Below, piece after piece: positions 7,747-16,929 of a stretch of DNA of 46,399 nucleotides. Numbering within the stretch: position 1 is the stretch's first letter; the number at the start of each line of letters is the position of its first letter. The stretch spans positions 1 to 46,399 of the forward strand of contig DATEMD010000064.1 of assembly GCA_035275845.1 (NCBI GenBank), written 5' to 3'. Source of the DNA: REEB95 sp035275845 (GTDB taxonomy: Bacteria; Pseudomonadota; Alphaproteobacteria; ATCC43930; CGMCC-115725). The translations under genes and the position numbers were made by a program. A model generated the notes under the pieces. The model worked only from the letters and a program-made list of their open reading frames with translations, did no database searches and had not been told where the DNA came from.

Positions 7747-9646
7747 GCGGTTGAATTTGCCGGATCGGCGTAAGGGTAACGGTCAGCAGTGGGTTCGTCA
7801 GGGTGCCAGAATAGGTGTCCTCGTTGCCATTCTGACCAATACGGCATTCGTGCGAGCGCAAGCCACCAACGCGCAGCCATACGCAGTCACAATCGTAACC
7901 ACCGGGAACTCAGACCTCGACGCGGCTCTCCACGGGGCGTCGCAGCTGCAATCGTTGCGCGAGAAAGCACCGGTCGGACCGGTTGCTCTGGTAACCCGGG
8001 CAAGAGAAGACACCGGGCGCTTTGAAACCGTGCTCGAGAGCTTCGGCTATTACCAGAGCAAGGTGGGAATTACCATTGATGGACATCCGCTCGGTGATCC
8101 GGCACTCGCCGAAACCCTTTCGGCAGTACCGGCCAGCCAATCGATCGACGTCAAGGTCACCGTTTCCAAGGGTCCGCTTTTTCACATTGGCCGTGTCACG
8201 GTTGACGGTGCGGTGCCGGCCGATGCACGGGCCAAGCTTGGGCTCGCGCCGGGTCAACCTGCCGTCGCGTCGGACGTGCTTGCGGCCGGTGCGCGGCTCC
8301 TCACGGCAATGCAGGAAGATGGCTATGCGTTCGCAACGGTAAGCACGCCGGACGTTACGGAGGACCTTGGAAAGCGCACCCTCGATGTCACTTTCAAAGC
8401 GGAAGAAGGACGCCGCGTCGACATCGGCCAAATCAATTTCACGGGTCTGAAAGCGGTCAACGAGAGTTTCGTGCGACGCCACCTGCTCGTGCATCCGGGC
8501 CAGCTATACCAGCCGAGTAAGATCGACGCAGCGCGCCAGGACTTCGCCTCGGTCGGCGTCTTCTCGGGCGTTTCGGTGCACGCGGGCACGAATATCGCGC
8601 CCAACGGAAGTATCCCGATTACCTACGATTTCCAGGAGCGGCCGAAATACGCCGTTGGCGTCACGGGCGCGTATTCAACGGATCTCGGCGCCAGCGTCAC
8701 GACGACATGGTCGGACCGCAACGTATTTGGCAACGCCGAGCAACTCAATCTCTCGGCCGCGGCGACGGGCCTAGGCGGTACTGCCGTTAAAGGGCTGGGC
8801 TACGATCTCAGCGCACAATTTCTCAAGCCAGATTTTCTCCGCCGCGATCAGACGCTCGAATTCGACCTCGCGGACCTGAAGCAACACCTGCAAGCCTATA
8901 ATCAACAGGCAGTTACCGCAGGGACCGCGCTTCACCGTAAGTTCGCACCAAGGTGGGACGGAAGCGTTGGCTTATCGGCCGAGCACGAGACGATTGGCCA
9001 GGAGGGCGTTACCCAGGAATTCACGCTGGTTGGTGTTCCCCTCACCGCGAAATACGACAGCACCGGACTCACGAACCCGATCGAAGATCCGACGCACGGC
9101 ATTCGTGCCGCCTTCACCACGACACCGACCGAGTCGTTGTACGGCAAGGCAGGCACATTCATCATCCTCCAGGCCAACGGCTCGACCTATCTTGATCTAG
9201 GCCACTATTGGTTTGGCACGACGGGCCGCAGCGTCCTGGCTTTGCGCGGCCTTGTCGGGAGCATCGCTGGCGCCTCGCAGTTCGGCCTGCCGCCCGATCA
9301 GCGGTTTTACGCGGGCGGCAGCGCCACCGTGCGGGGATTCAAATATCAGTCGATTGGGCCACTTTTTCCCGACGGCACGCCGATCGGCGGAACAGCAGTC
9401 GACGCCGGTACGATTGAATTCCGGCAGCGCCTCGTCGGCAATTTCGGGGCCGCTGCTTTTGTCGACGCGGGCCAAGTGAGTGCGCAGAACGTCCCGTTTC
9501 ATGGGACGGTGCGCATCGGCCCGGGCATCGGAGTTCGGTATTACACGCCGATCGGTCCGGTGCGTCTCGACGTCGCCATTCCTGTTAATCGGCCACAGGG
9601 TGGCGATCGTTTCGAGTTGTACTTCGGTCTCGGCGAGGCCTTCTGA
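7739..9646 (+). CDS. tamA: TamA-type Omp85 outer-membrane protein
   Basis: With the ATG at 7739 the protein has 635 residues: a signal segment at about 20-40 ending near FVRAQA, three POTRA-like domains at about 50-285 (YAVTIVTTGNSDLDAAL at the start of the first), and a 16-strand Omp85/D15 barrel to the end. The barrel holds the conserved lid-loop motif GSATVRGF near residue 535 and ends GLGEAF. With TamB it forms the translocation and assembly module that inserts outer-membrane proteins and helps lipid transport. An ATG at 7715 in the same frame is less likely, because 7739 overlaps the stop of the small upstream ORF. Its TGA overlaps the tamB ATG. Confidence 0.92.
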   Translation: MNERLNLPDRRKGNGQQWVRQGARIGVLVAILTNTAFVRAQATNAQPYAVTIVTTGNSDLDAALHGASQLQSLREKAPVGPVALVTRAREDTGRFETVLESFGYYQSKVGITIDGHPLGDPALAETLSAVPASQSIDVKVTVSKGPLFHIGRVTVDGAVPADARAKLGLAPGQPAVASDVLAAGARLLTAMQEDGYAFATVSTPDVTEDLGKRTLDVTFKAEEGRRVDIGQINFTGLKAVNESFVRRHLLVHPGQLYQPSKIDAARQDFASVGVFSGVSVHAGTNIAPNGSIPITYDFQERPKYAVGVTGAYSTDLGASVTTTWSDRNVFGNAEQLNLSAAATGLGGTAVKGLGYDLSAQFLKPDFLRRDQTLEFDLADLKQHLQAYNQQAVTAGTALHRKFAPRWDGSVGLSAEHETIGQEGVTQEFTLVGVPLTAKYDSTGLTNPIEDPTHGIRAAFTTTPTESLYGKAGTFIILQANGSTYLDLGHYWFGTTGRSVLALRGLVGSIAGASQFGLPPDQRFYAGGSATVRGFKYQSIGPLFPDGTPIGGTAVDAGTIEFRQRLVGNFGAAAFVDAGQVSAQNVPFHGTVRIGPGIGVRYYTPIGPVRLDVAIPVNRPQGGDRFELYFGLGEAF

Positions 9647-12600
9647 TGACGCGTACGAGCAAGATCGCGCTCGCGGCGGCAGGTGTCGTTTTTGGTCTGC
9701 CGCTCTTTGGTCTCGGAACCGTGACCGTCGCGGCCAATACGGAGCCAGGTCGCCACGCGATCGAACAGGTTGTGTCCTGGGTCAGCGACGGCCGGATAAA
9801 GATCGACGGGCTGTCGGGCCGCTTTCCTGGCTCATTGCGCGTCCGCCAGATTGCGCTCAGCGACCAAGCCGGAACCTGGCTCACGATCGAACAGGCGCGG
9901 CTCGATTGGTCGCCCTCAGGCCTCGTCTACGGCGATGTGCAGGTCGCCACACTGGCCGCGACACGTGTCAGCGTGGCGCGTCTTGCCGAAACCTCGACGA
10001 CTTCCACGAAGAGCAGCCACGCGATCCCGCCCGTCAGCATTGCGGTCAATGACTTTCACGTCGATCGGCTTGATCTCGCGGCACCTGTCGCCGGCGTCGC
10101 CGCCAGCGTCGGCGTCAAAGGCAACCTTCACCTGAAATCACTGACACAAGGCAACTTGGCGCTCGACGTGGAACGTCTGGATGGCGCCGGCATATATCAG
10201 ATGAGCGGCACGATCGCGCCGAACGCGATGACCGGCCGCATTGATGTGTCCGAGCCAATGCATGGCCTGCTCGCAAGTATCATCGGTCTACCCGATCTCG
10301 GTCCGCTTTCGATCTCCGCATCGCTGAACGGTCCACATCACGCCGAGCACATGCGGCTTTCACTTTCTGCTGGGCCGCTCGCCGCCGATGCGCAGGGCAC
10401 GATCGATCTCGTCGGAAAGACCCTCGACATGGCCCTGACGGGTTCCGCACCGGCAATGGTGCCCCGTCCCGATCTGAGCTGGCGGTCGGTACGCCTCGAT
10501 GGCCACGTGCAGGGCTCTTTTACAAGCCCCATTGCAAGCGGACACTTCGCGATCGAAGCGCTCAAGGCCGGCGACATCGGGGTTGGACAGTTTGGAGCCG
10601 ATCTCGACGGACATAACGGCACGATTGACCTCACGGCGTCGGTTGCCGGGCTCCGTGTACCTGGGTCGCAGCCCGATCTTTTCGCGGCCGCGCCATTCAC
10701 GTTGCACGCCGAGGCGGTGCTCAACGTGCCCAATCGACCGGTGACCTTTGCGCTATCGCATCCGCTGATCTCGGCGTCGGGCCATGCCGACACCGGTGGC
10801 GCGCCCACCGGCTCAATGACGGTTTCGATTCCCGACCTGGCGCCCTACGCAGCCATCGCGGGCGAAAATCTTCGTGGCCATGCCGACCTGACCGCGAAAT
10901 TTGCCCAGCGCAACGATGCCATGAACGTCGGCGTCGATGGGGCAATCGGCGCAACTGGTGGCTTTTCGGCCGTTACCTCCCTCATCGGCGAGCGAACAAC
11001 GTTCAGCCTCGCTGGTGTGCTGCAAGACCAAAACGTCGCCATCGACAAATTCGCACTCGATGGCAAAACGCTGCACGTCTCGGCGGCAGGTAGCCGGAAA
11101 AATGACGTGATCGACTGTAACTGGAGCGCGACGTTGTCGAATCTGTCCGACATCGCACCGCCGCTCGCGGGAACGCTCGCCGCTCACGGACATGTTCACG
11201 GGCCGTCCCATGACGTCGCGATGACCGCGCAGGCAACAGCGGACGTGGCCACAGCGGGGTCGCCAAAGGAGCCGTTGACGGTGTCTCTGCAAGCGCAGGG
11301 CCTTCCCGTTGCGCCATCCGGCAGCATCGAGGCGCACGGTCGTCTCGCCGGCGCGTCGCTGGAGCTCGCGGCGGCGGTCAATCGACAGAACGATGGGACA
11401 CTCGAATTCTCGCTCGACCGCCTGCATTGGAAGAGCGCTTCCGGGCAGGGCAAGGTGACCCTGTCGCCCGGCGCATCTGTTCCGACGGGCCATGTGCAGT
11501 TTCGTATGGCCCGGTTCGATGATCTCGCACCACTGATGGGTATGACGGTCGCCGGTAACATCAGCGCCGCGTTCGACACGCTGCAGGTGCAAGGCGCGCC
11601 ACAGGCACGGGTCCAGGCGGAAATGGGTCATCTGCAATTCAACGGCGACCACGTCGATCGGCTGACGGCGGACGCCCGCATTGCGAATCCCATGAAACGT
11701 CCGCTGATCGCGGCAACGGTCGGTGTGGAGGGTATCCAGTGGGGTCCTTTCACTGGCAATGCGCAGCTAAGCGCGAATGGGCCTCCGGACTCCCTGGCCC
11801 TGCGCGTCTCGTCGAATCTCCAGACACCGCGCGGACCCGCTCGTCTGTCGGCGACCGCGACTGCGGATCTGCCCGGCAAAAATCTCCGATTAGCCTCACT
11901 GCAAGCCACCGGCGCGGGAGAGACGGCGCATCTCTTGGCACCGGCCAAGGTGAGCTTCGCAACGGGCCTCTCGGTCGATCAACTTCGCCTCGGCGTCAAC
12001 GATGCGGTTATTGCGCTGGCCGGCCGCATGACGCCGACGCTTGCCCTGACCGTATCGGCGCGCAACGTCAATCCAGCGCTCGCCGAGCCCTTCCTTCCCG
12101 GATTCAATGGCTCCGGGACCATCGCGCTCAGCGGACAGCTCCATGGGACACTTGCGGCCCCCGAGGGCACGATACGTCTGACGGGCCGCCATCTGCAGAT
12201 TACCGAGGGAGGCGTCGCGGGGTTGCCTCCGGCAGATATCGATGCGACCGCGATATTCGCGCAAGGCACGGCACGACTCCGCGCATCCCTTACCTCCGGC
12301 AGCAATCTTCATCTCCAGCTGGCGGGTACCGCGCCGCTGCGGCCGACTGCACCCTTCGATCTGCGACTGTCCGGCAACACGGATCTCGTCGTGCTCGACC
12401 CGCTTCTAACACCGAATGGGCGCGCCGCACGCGGCCAGGTGGCACTCGACCTCGGCGTCACCGGGACGATGGCAGCGCCGCGCGCCACGGGCACAATCCG
12501 GCTTGTAAGCGCCTCCGTGCAGGATTTCGTCCAAGGAATTGCTGTCACCGATCTGAACGGACTCATTCGTGCCGATGGCGATACGCTTCACATTGTGAAC

Positions 12601-13656
12601 CTGAGTGGGCGTGCTGGCGGAACGGTGTCAATCGCCGGCACGATCGGCATATTCCAGCCCGAATTGCCGATCGCGCTGACAGTGACCGCACAGAACGCTC
12701 GGCTGCCGTCAAGCGATCTCCTGAGCGCAACGATCAGCGCCGACATAACCGTGCGAGGCGCGTTGCGGCAAACGTTGAGCGTTGGTGGCACCGTCCACGT
12801 CGCGAAGGCGGACATCAACATCCCCGACAGTCTTCCCAAAGACGTCGCGGTCCTGAACGTGCGACGACCAGGCGCCAAGCCCGCCGCCCCGCCAACGCTG
12901 GCCTTGACGATCATGCTTGCGCTGGTGATTGACGCGCCCGAACAGGTGTTCGTGCGCGGGCACGGTGTCGATGCCGAGATGGGCGGGACGCTCAAGATTG
13001 GCGGGACTGCCGCCACGCCGGTGATCAACGGCGGGTTCGACCTTCGTCGCGGCACCTACAGCCTGGCTGGGCAGACACTCAACTTCACCAAGGGTAAGGT
13101 CGCGTTTGGCGGAACTGGCCTTACCAACAAGCTCAATCCAACGATCGACTTCGTCGCCGACAACACCGCCAACGGCGTGACCGCAACACTGACCATAACG
13201 GGTTATGCCGACGCACCGAAGATCCAGTTATCCAGCTCTCCCGACATGCCCCAGGACGAGATTCTGGCGCATCTTCTTTTCGGGCAGAGCGTCAAGCAGC
13301 TCAGCCCGTTCCAGGTCGCTGAAATCGCCCAAGCGATTGCTTCGCTTAGTGGATCCGGCGGGTCCAATCCGCTGGCTTCGGTACGAAAGGGTCTTGGGCT
13401 CGATCGGTTGACTGTGGGCAGCGCGTCGGGCGGTGGCGGTGCGAGCGCCGAGGCTGGCAAATATGTCGCCAACGGCGTCTATGTTGGTACGAAGCACAAC
13501 ATGTCCGGCGGCAGCCAGGCACAGGTGCAGGTCGATCTTACCAAGCGTCTCAAGCTCCAAAGCACAGTCGGCACCGGCGGCACGCCAGTCACCGGAGCGA
13601 CGATAGAAAATGACCCGGGCAGCAACATTGGCCTCAGCTACCAGTTCGAGTATTGA
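9646..13656 (+). CDS. tamB: TamB-type translocation and assembly module protein
   Basis: A 1336-residue AsmA/TamB-like protein with an N-terminal membrane anchor (residues 8-30, ALAAAGVVFGLPLFGLGTVT), a very long run of beta-rich repeats across the periplasm, and a C-terminal TamB domain (former DUF490) over about the last 350 residues. The family features GGFDLRRGTYSLAGQTLNFT and SSSPDMPQDEILAHLLFG are present, and the protein ends in LSYQFEY. Its ATG overlaps the tamA stop (TGATG), so the two are translationally coupled. It bridges the inner and outer membranes as partner of TamA. The pair lies between two tRNA 3'-end repeats, which is unusual for what is normally a core locus. Confidence 0.93.
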   Translation: MTRTSKIALAAAGVVFGLPLFGLGTVTVAANTEPGRHAIEQVVSWVSDGRIKIDGLSGRFPGSLRVRQIALSDQAGTWLTIEQARLDWSPSGLVYGDVQVATLAATRVSVARLAETSTTSTKSSHAIPPVSIAVNDFHVDRLDLAAPVAGVAASVGVKGNLHLKSLTQGNLALDVERLDGAGIYQMSGTIAPNAMTGRIDVSEPMHGLLASIIGLPDLGPLSISASLNGPHHAEHMRLSLSAGPLAADAQGTIDLVGKTLDMALTGSAPAMVPRPDLSWRSVRLDGHVQGSFTSPIASGHFAIEALKAGDIGVGQFGADLDGHNGTIDLTASVAGLRVPGSQPDLFAAAPFTLHAEAVLNVPNRPVTFALSHPLISASGHADTGGAPTGSMTVSIPDLAPYAAIAGENLRGHADLTAKFAQRNDAMNVGVDGAIGATGGFSAVTSLIGERTTFSLAGVLQDQNVAIDKFALDGKTLHVSAAGSRKNDVIDCNWSATLSNLSDIAPPLAGTLAAHGHVHGPSHDVAMTAQATADVATAGSPKEPLTVSLQAQGLPVAPSGSIEAHGRLAGASLELAAAVNRQNDGTLEFSLDRLHWKSASGQGKVTLSPGASVPTGHVQFRMARFDDLAPLMGMTVAGNISAAFDTLQVQGAPQARVQAEMGHLQFNGDHVDRLTADARIANPMKRPLIAATVGVEGIQWGPFTGNAQLSANGPPDSLALRVSSNLQTPRGPARLSATATADLPGKNLRLASLQATGAGETAHLLAPAKVSFATGLSVDQLRLGVNDAVIALAGRMTPTLALTVSARNVNPALAEPFLPGFNGSGTIALSGQLHGTLAAPEGTIRLTGRHLQITEGGVAGLPPADIDATAIFAQGTARLRASLTSGSNLHLQLAGTAPLRPTAPFDLRLSGNTDLVVLDPLLTPNGRAARGQVALDLGVTGTMAAPRATGTIRLVSASVQDFVQGIAVTDLNGLIRADGDTLHIVNLSGRAGGTVSIAGTIGIFQPELPIALTVTAQNARLPSSDLLSATISADITVRGALRQTLSVGGTVHVAKADINIPDSLPKDVAVLNVRRPGAKPAAPPTLALTIMLALVIDAPEQVFVRGHGVDAEMGGTLKIGGTAATPVINGGFDLRRGTYSLAGQTLNFTKGKVAFGGTGLTNKLNPTIDFVADNTANGVTATLTITGYADAPKIQLSSSPDMPQDEILAHLLFGQSVKQLSPFQVAEIAQAIASLSGSGGSNPLASVRKGLGLDRLTVGSASGGGGASAEAGKYVANGVYVGTKHNMSGGSQAQVQVDLTKRLKLQSTVGTGGTPVTGATIENDPGSNIGLSYQFEY

Positions 13657-13673
13657 GCGGCCCAGCCGGAACG

Positions 13674-13702
13674 GGTTCGAACCCGCGCGTCGGCACCAGA
13701 TT
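13674..13702 (+). repeat. 29-bp direct repeat, right copy (tRNA-Thr 3' end)
   Basis: Identical in sequence and orientation to 7489-7517. Identity begins at the T arm; the anticodon-loop half present in the left copy is absent here. It starts 18 bases after the tamB stop and ends 19 bases before the next gene on the opposite strand. It looks like an attachment-site remnant. No integrase gene is visible in the window. Confidence 0.8.
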
Positions 13703-13720
13703 CGGCCAGCGTCGGCTCGC

Positions 13721-14353
13721 CTACGATTGCTCGGGGCTGGCGCGCAGGTGCGCCGTGCTGGAGCGCGAAGCGAACAGCCAAGCGAGTGGGCGCATGACCG
13801 GCGCCGCCAGAACCAAGACGATAAAAGGCCAATAGAAGATCGCGTTGCCCAAGCCGCTGCCGAAGCGCACGCGGGCGAAGTCGATGGCGAAGGCAGCAAG
13901 CGCGCCGCTCATCGTCGCGACGCGCAAGAATCGCCAGCCGCGCGCGCCCAGCGCTGCCTGCAGTCGCGGGAGCGAGAACAGCGCTGCCAGGTAAATGAGC
14001 GCCGCGACGCTGCCGAAGATGACGAAAGTACGTGCATCGGGCGGATCGCCGATGGCGACCAGGGCGCCGACCAAGCCCAGATGCACCGCCAGTGCCGCCG
14101 CGAAAGCGAGGCCGAAGGCGCGCGCCCGGCGGCGCAGAACCTCGACCGCCGGCCCGGCATAGGCCAGCCAGAAGAACAGGAACATCAGGCGCGCCGTTGC
14201 CTGCAGAGCGATGCGTAGGCCATCGTCGTGGAAGCCGGTGAATGTTAATACGCCGGCGGCTAGGGCAAGCTGGGCGCACAGGGCCAGCATCGCCCAGCGC
14301 GCGGCACCATCGGCGATGGGCGCGGCGCGGAAAGCGGTGTCACGTGCGGTCAT
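13721..14353 (-). CDS. Uncharacterised integral membrane protein, about six helices
   Basis: A 210-residue, strongly hydrophobic protein with about six predicted membrane helices, for example WAMLALCAQLALAAGVLTF, ATARLMFLFFWLAYAGPAV, FAAALAVHLGLVGALVAI and NAIFYWPFIVLVLAAPVM. The order of helices and a histidine in the third one (AVHLGLV) are loosely reminiscent of ferric-reductase-like or MsrQ-type heme membrane proteins. I cannot identify paired heme histidines with certainty and leave it unnamed. It is divergent from the acyl-CoA synthetase gene and lies just inside the right tRNA repeat. The opposite-strand frame over the same bases is low-complexity and polar, so this strand is preferred. 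Confidence 0.7.
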   Translation of the reverse strand: MTARDTAFRAAPIADGAARWAMLALCAQLALAAGVLTFTGFHDDGLRIALQATARLMFLFFWLAYAGPAVEVLRRRARAFGLAFAAALAVHLGLVGALVAIGDPPDARTFVIFGSVAALIYLAALFSLPRLQAALGARGWRFLRVATMSGALAAFAIDFARVRFGSGLGNAIFYWPFIVLVLAAPVMRPLAWLFASRSSTAHLRASPEQS

Positions 14354-14442
14354 GCGGGCTCACTCTAAGGCCGACCGGGCAGGAAATTGTTAACGCCGCC
14401 GCTCTAATCTTAAGGCTTCCAACCACCTCCGCCTTGACACTC

Positions 14443-16209
14443 ATGCTCGACGGCGAAAATCCGCAAGGGATCAAGAGCCCGATCTCCGCCGCCGAAGTCC
14501 GCCAGGCCTGGATCCGCGCGCTGGCCGAAACCAAGCGCATGGAAACCGATCCCGGCCTGACCCTGGCCGCGCTGCTCGACGGGCTTGCCGATATCCATGG
14601 TGACAAGCCGGTCTTGCTCAGCGAAGGCGAGGCGTTCACCTATCGCCAGCTCGCCGCGCGCGTCAATCGCATCGCGCGCTGGGCGATGGCCGAAGGATTC
14701 GAGGTCGGCGACGCCGTCGCGTTGCTGATGCCCAACCGGCCCGACTATGTCGCCATCTGGCTTGGGCTGACGCGCGCCGGCTGCGCGGTCGCGCTGATCA
14801 ACACCAATCTCGTCGGCGACGCATTGCTGCACAGCATCGACGCGGCAAAGGCGCGACGCGTCATCGTCGATCCGAGTCTCGCCGATCGGCTGCCCGACGA
14901 TCGACGGATCGATTGGCTGCGCTTTAATGAAGCCGTTGCGCGGTTCGACGGTGCGCCAATCGCCGCGAGCGAGCGCGCTTTCCCGGCGCAAAAGGATTTG
15001 GCGCTGTTTATTTATACCTCGGGAACAACGGGTCTGCCCAAAGCGGCCCGCGTCACGCATGGGCGCATCATCGAATGGTCGCTGTGGTTCGCCGGCATGA
15101 TGGACGCGCGGGAGTCGGACCGGCTTTACGATTGCCTGCCGCTTTATCACAGCACCGGCGGCGTGGTCGCCATCGGCGCCATGCTGGTCAAGGGCGGCTC
15201 GGTGCTGATCCGCGCGCGTTTCTCCGCGACACGCTTTTGGGACGATGTGGTCGACGGCGGCTGCACCGTGTTCCAATACATTGGCGAGCTCTGCCGTTAT
15301 CTCGCCGCTGCGCCCGCTCATCCCCGCGAACGCGCGCATAAGTTACGCCTCGCCTGCGGCAACGGCTTGCAAGGCGCGGTGTGGGAGAAATTCGCCGCGC
15401 GCTTCGCCGTGCCGCGCATCCTCGAATTCTACGCGGCCACCGAAGGCAGCGTGTCGCTCTATAACTGCGAGGGCAAGGCGGGCGCTATCGGCCGCGTGCC
15501 GGCCTTCCTGGCGCAACGTTTCCCGGTGGCGCTCATTCGCTGCGACCAAGAGACCGGCGAGCCCTTGCGCGACGCGGCCGGCCGCTGCGTTCCGTGCGGT
15601 GCGGACGAGGCGGGCGAAGCGCTCGGCAAGGTGGTGGCCGATACACAGGCGCCAGCGCGGCAGTTCGACGGCTATACCGACGACAAAGCCAGCGCGCGCA
15701 AGCTCATTCGCGACGTATTCGCGCCCGGCGATTGCTGGTTCCGCACCGGCGACCTGATGAAGAAAGACGCGGCGGGGTATTTCTATTTCGTCGACCGGCT
15801 CGGCGACACGTTCCGCTGGAAGGGCGAAAACGTCTCGACCGGCGAAGTGGCGGCGATGCTGCGCGCCTTTCCGGGCGTTGCCGACGCAGCGGTCTACGGC
15901 GTCACGCTGCCGGGCCATGAAGGCCGCGCCGGCATGGCGGCGCTTACTCTTGAGAACGGTCTCGACCTGGCAGCGTTATGGGCGTTTCTCGACGGACGAT
16001 TGCCGGCTTATGCCCAACCCTTGTTCCTGCGTGTCGGCGGCGCGCTCGACCTCACCGGCACCTTCAAGCTGGCCAAGGGCCGCTTGATGAAAGAAGGCTA
16101 TCGCGGTTCCGGCGACCCGGTATGGTTCAACGATCGCGCGGCGGGCGGCTTCGTGCCGTGCGATGCGGCGCTGATCCGGGCTTTGGAAAGCGGCGAAAAA
16201 CGCTGTTGA
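14443..16209 (+). CDS. Long/very-long-chain acyl-CoA synthetase (FATP-like)
   Basis: The open frame extends upstream, but those residues look non-coding. Starting at the ATG at 14443 gives 588 residues, normal for this family. The AMP-binding motif YTSGTTGLPKA is at about residue 190. Downstream, EFYAATEGSVSLYNCEGKAG and YFYFVDRLGDTFRWKGENVS (about 445-465) match bacterial homologues of fatty acid transport proteins that make long-chain acyl-CoA from fatty acid, ATP and CoA. It is convergent with the ketoreductase gene, separated only by the two stop codons. It could supply acyl groups to the adjacent biosynthetic locus or serve general lipid metabolism. Confidence 0.88.
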   Translation: MLDGENPQGIKSPISAAEVRQAWIRALAETKRMETDPGLTLAALLDGLADIHGDKPVLLSEGEAFTYRQLAARVNRIARWAMAEGFEVGDAVALLMPNRPDYVAIWLGLTRAGCAVALINTNLVGDALLHSIDAAKARRVIVDPSLADRLPDDRRIDWLRFNEAVARFDGAPIAASERAFPAQKDLALFIYTSGTTGLPKAARVTHGRIIEWSLWFAGMMDARESDRLYDCLPLYHSTGGVVAIGAMLVKGGSVLIRARFSATRFWDDVVDGGCTVFQYIGELCRYLAAAPAHPRERAHKLRLACGNGLQGAVWEKFAARFAVPRILEFYAATEGSVSLYNCEGKAGAIGRVPAFLAQRFPVALIRCDQETGEPLRDAAGRCVPCGADEAGEALGKVVADTQAPARQFDGYTDDKASARKLIRDVFAPGDCWFRTGDLMKKDAAGYFYFVDRLGDTFRWKGENVSTGEVAAMLRAFPGVADAAVYGVTLPGHEGRAGMAALTLENGLDLAALWAFLDGRLPAYAQPLFLRVGGALDLTGTFKLAKGRLMKEGYRGSGDPVWFNDRAAGGFVPCDAALIRALESGEKRC

Positions 16210-16929
16210 TCAGGCGGTGTTGCCGCCGTCGACCGTCGTCACCGTGCCGGTGACGTTCTTGGCTTTGTCGCTGAAGAGATAATCGACCGCGTTGGCGACG
16301 TCTTGCGCTTCGGGCATGCGCTGCAGCGCGCTGCGGCGGACGATCTGCGCCCGCTGTTTCTCGTCGAGCCCGTGGGTCATTTCGGTGGCGACGAAGCCCG
16401 GCGCCACGGCGTTGACGGTGATGCCCAAGGGGCCCAATTCGCGCGCCAGCGAGCGCGTGAAGCCCAACAGTGACGCCTTGGTCGCGCTATAGACCGACAA
16501 GCCCATATAGCCGGTGCTGGCGACGATCGAGGAAATGTTCACGACGCGCCCGCCTTGGCCGGTCATCATCGAGCGCACGGCGTATTTGGTCAGCAAGGCT
16601 GGCGAGGTGGTGTTGAGGCGGATGAGCTGCTCGATCGCGGCATCCGACATGGTCGACAGAATCCCGCTTGTGCCGATGCCGGCGTTGTTGACCAGGCCAT
16701 AAAGCGGCCCAAACTCGCGCGCGATGTCCTTCACCAGCGCGGCCAGGGTGCCGAGCTCGCTTAAATCGCCGGCGCGGAAATGCAGCGCCTTCAGTTCCTG
16801 GCGGAGCTTGGGGAGCGCGTCGCCTTCCTTGCGCGCCACTGCGATCACCTGGAAACCGGACCGCGCCAGCGTTTCGGCAATGGCGAGGCCGAGGCCGCGG
16901 CTGCCGCCGCTCACCAGCACATTACGCAT
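16210..16929 (-). CDS. SDR-family 3-oxoacyl-[ACP] reductase (FabG-like)
   Basis: A 239-residue short-chain dehydrogenase. The nucleotide-binding motif GGSRGLG is at 8-14, NNAG at 81-84, and the catalytic residues are Ser134, Tyr147 and Lys151 (YSATK). The C-terminal pattern NVTGTVTTVDGGNTA is typical of FabG proteins. The longer ORF start was rejected because the ATG at 16929 overlaps the end of the AMP ligase gene (ATGCGTAA), indicating translational coupling. As last gene of the operon diiron protein-ACP-ligase-reductase, it probably reduces a beta-ketoacyl group carried by that ACP, using NADPH. Confidence 0.9.
   Translation of the reverse strand: MRNVLVSGGSRGLGLAIAETLARSGFQVIAVARKEGDALPKLRQELKALHFRAGDLSELGTLAALVKDIAREFGPLYGLVNNAGIGTSGILSTMSDAAIEQLIRLNTTSPALLTKYAVRSMMTGQGGRVVNISSIVASTGYMGLSVYSATKASLLGFTRSLARELGPLGITVNAVAPGFVATEMTHGLDEKQRAQIVRRSALQRMPEAQDVANAVDYLFSDKAKNVTGTVTTVDGGNTA

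Noticed and set aside
13610..14218. 202-codon plus-strand frame opposite the membrane-protein gene
   Set aside because: Polar, low-complexity product that begins inside tamB; the minus-strand frame has clear membrane helices.
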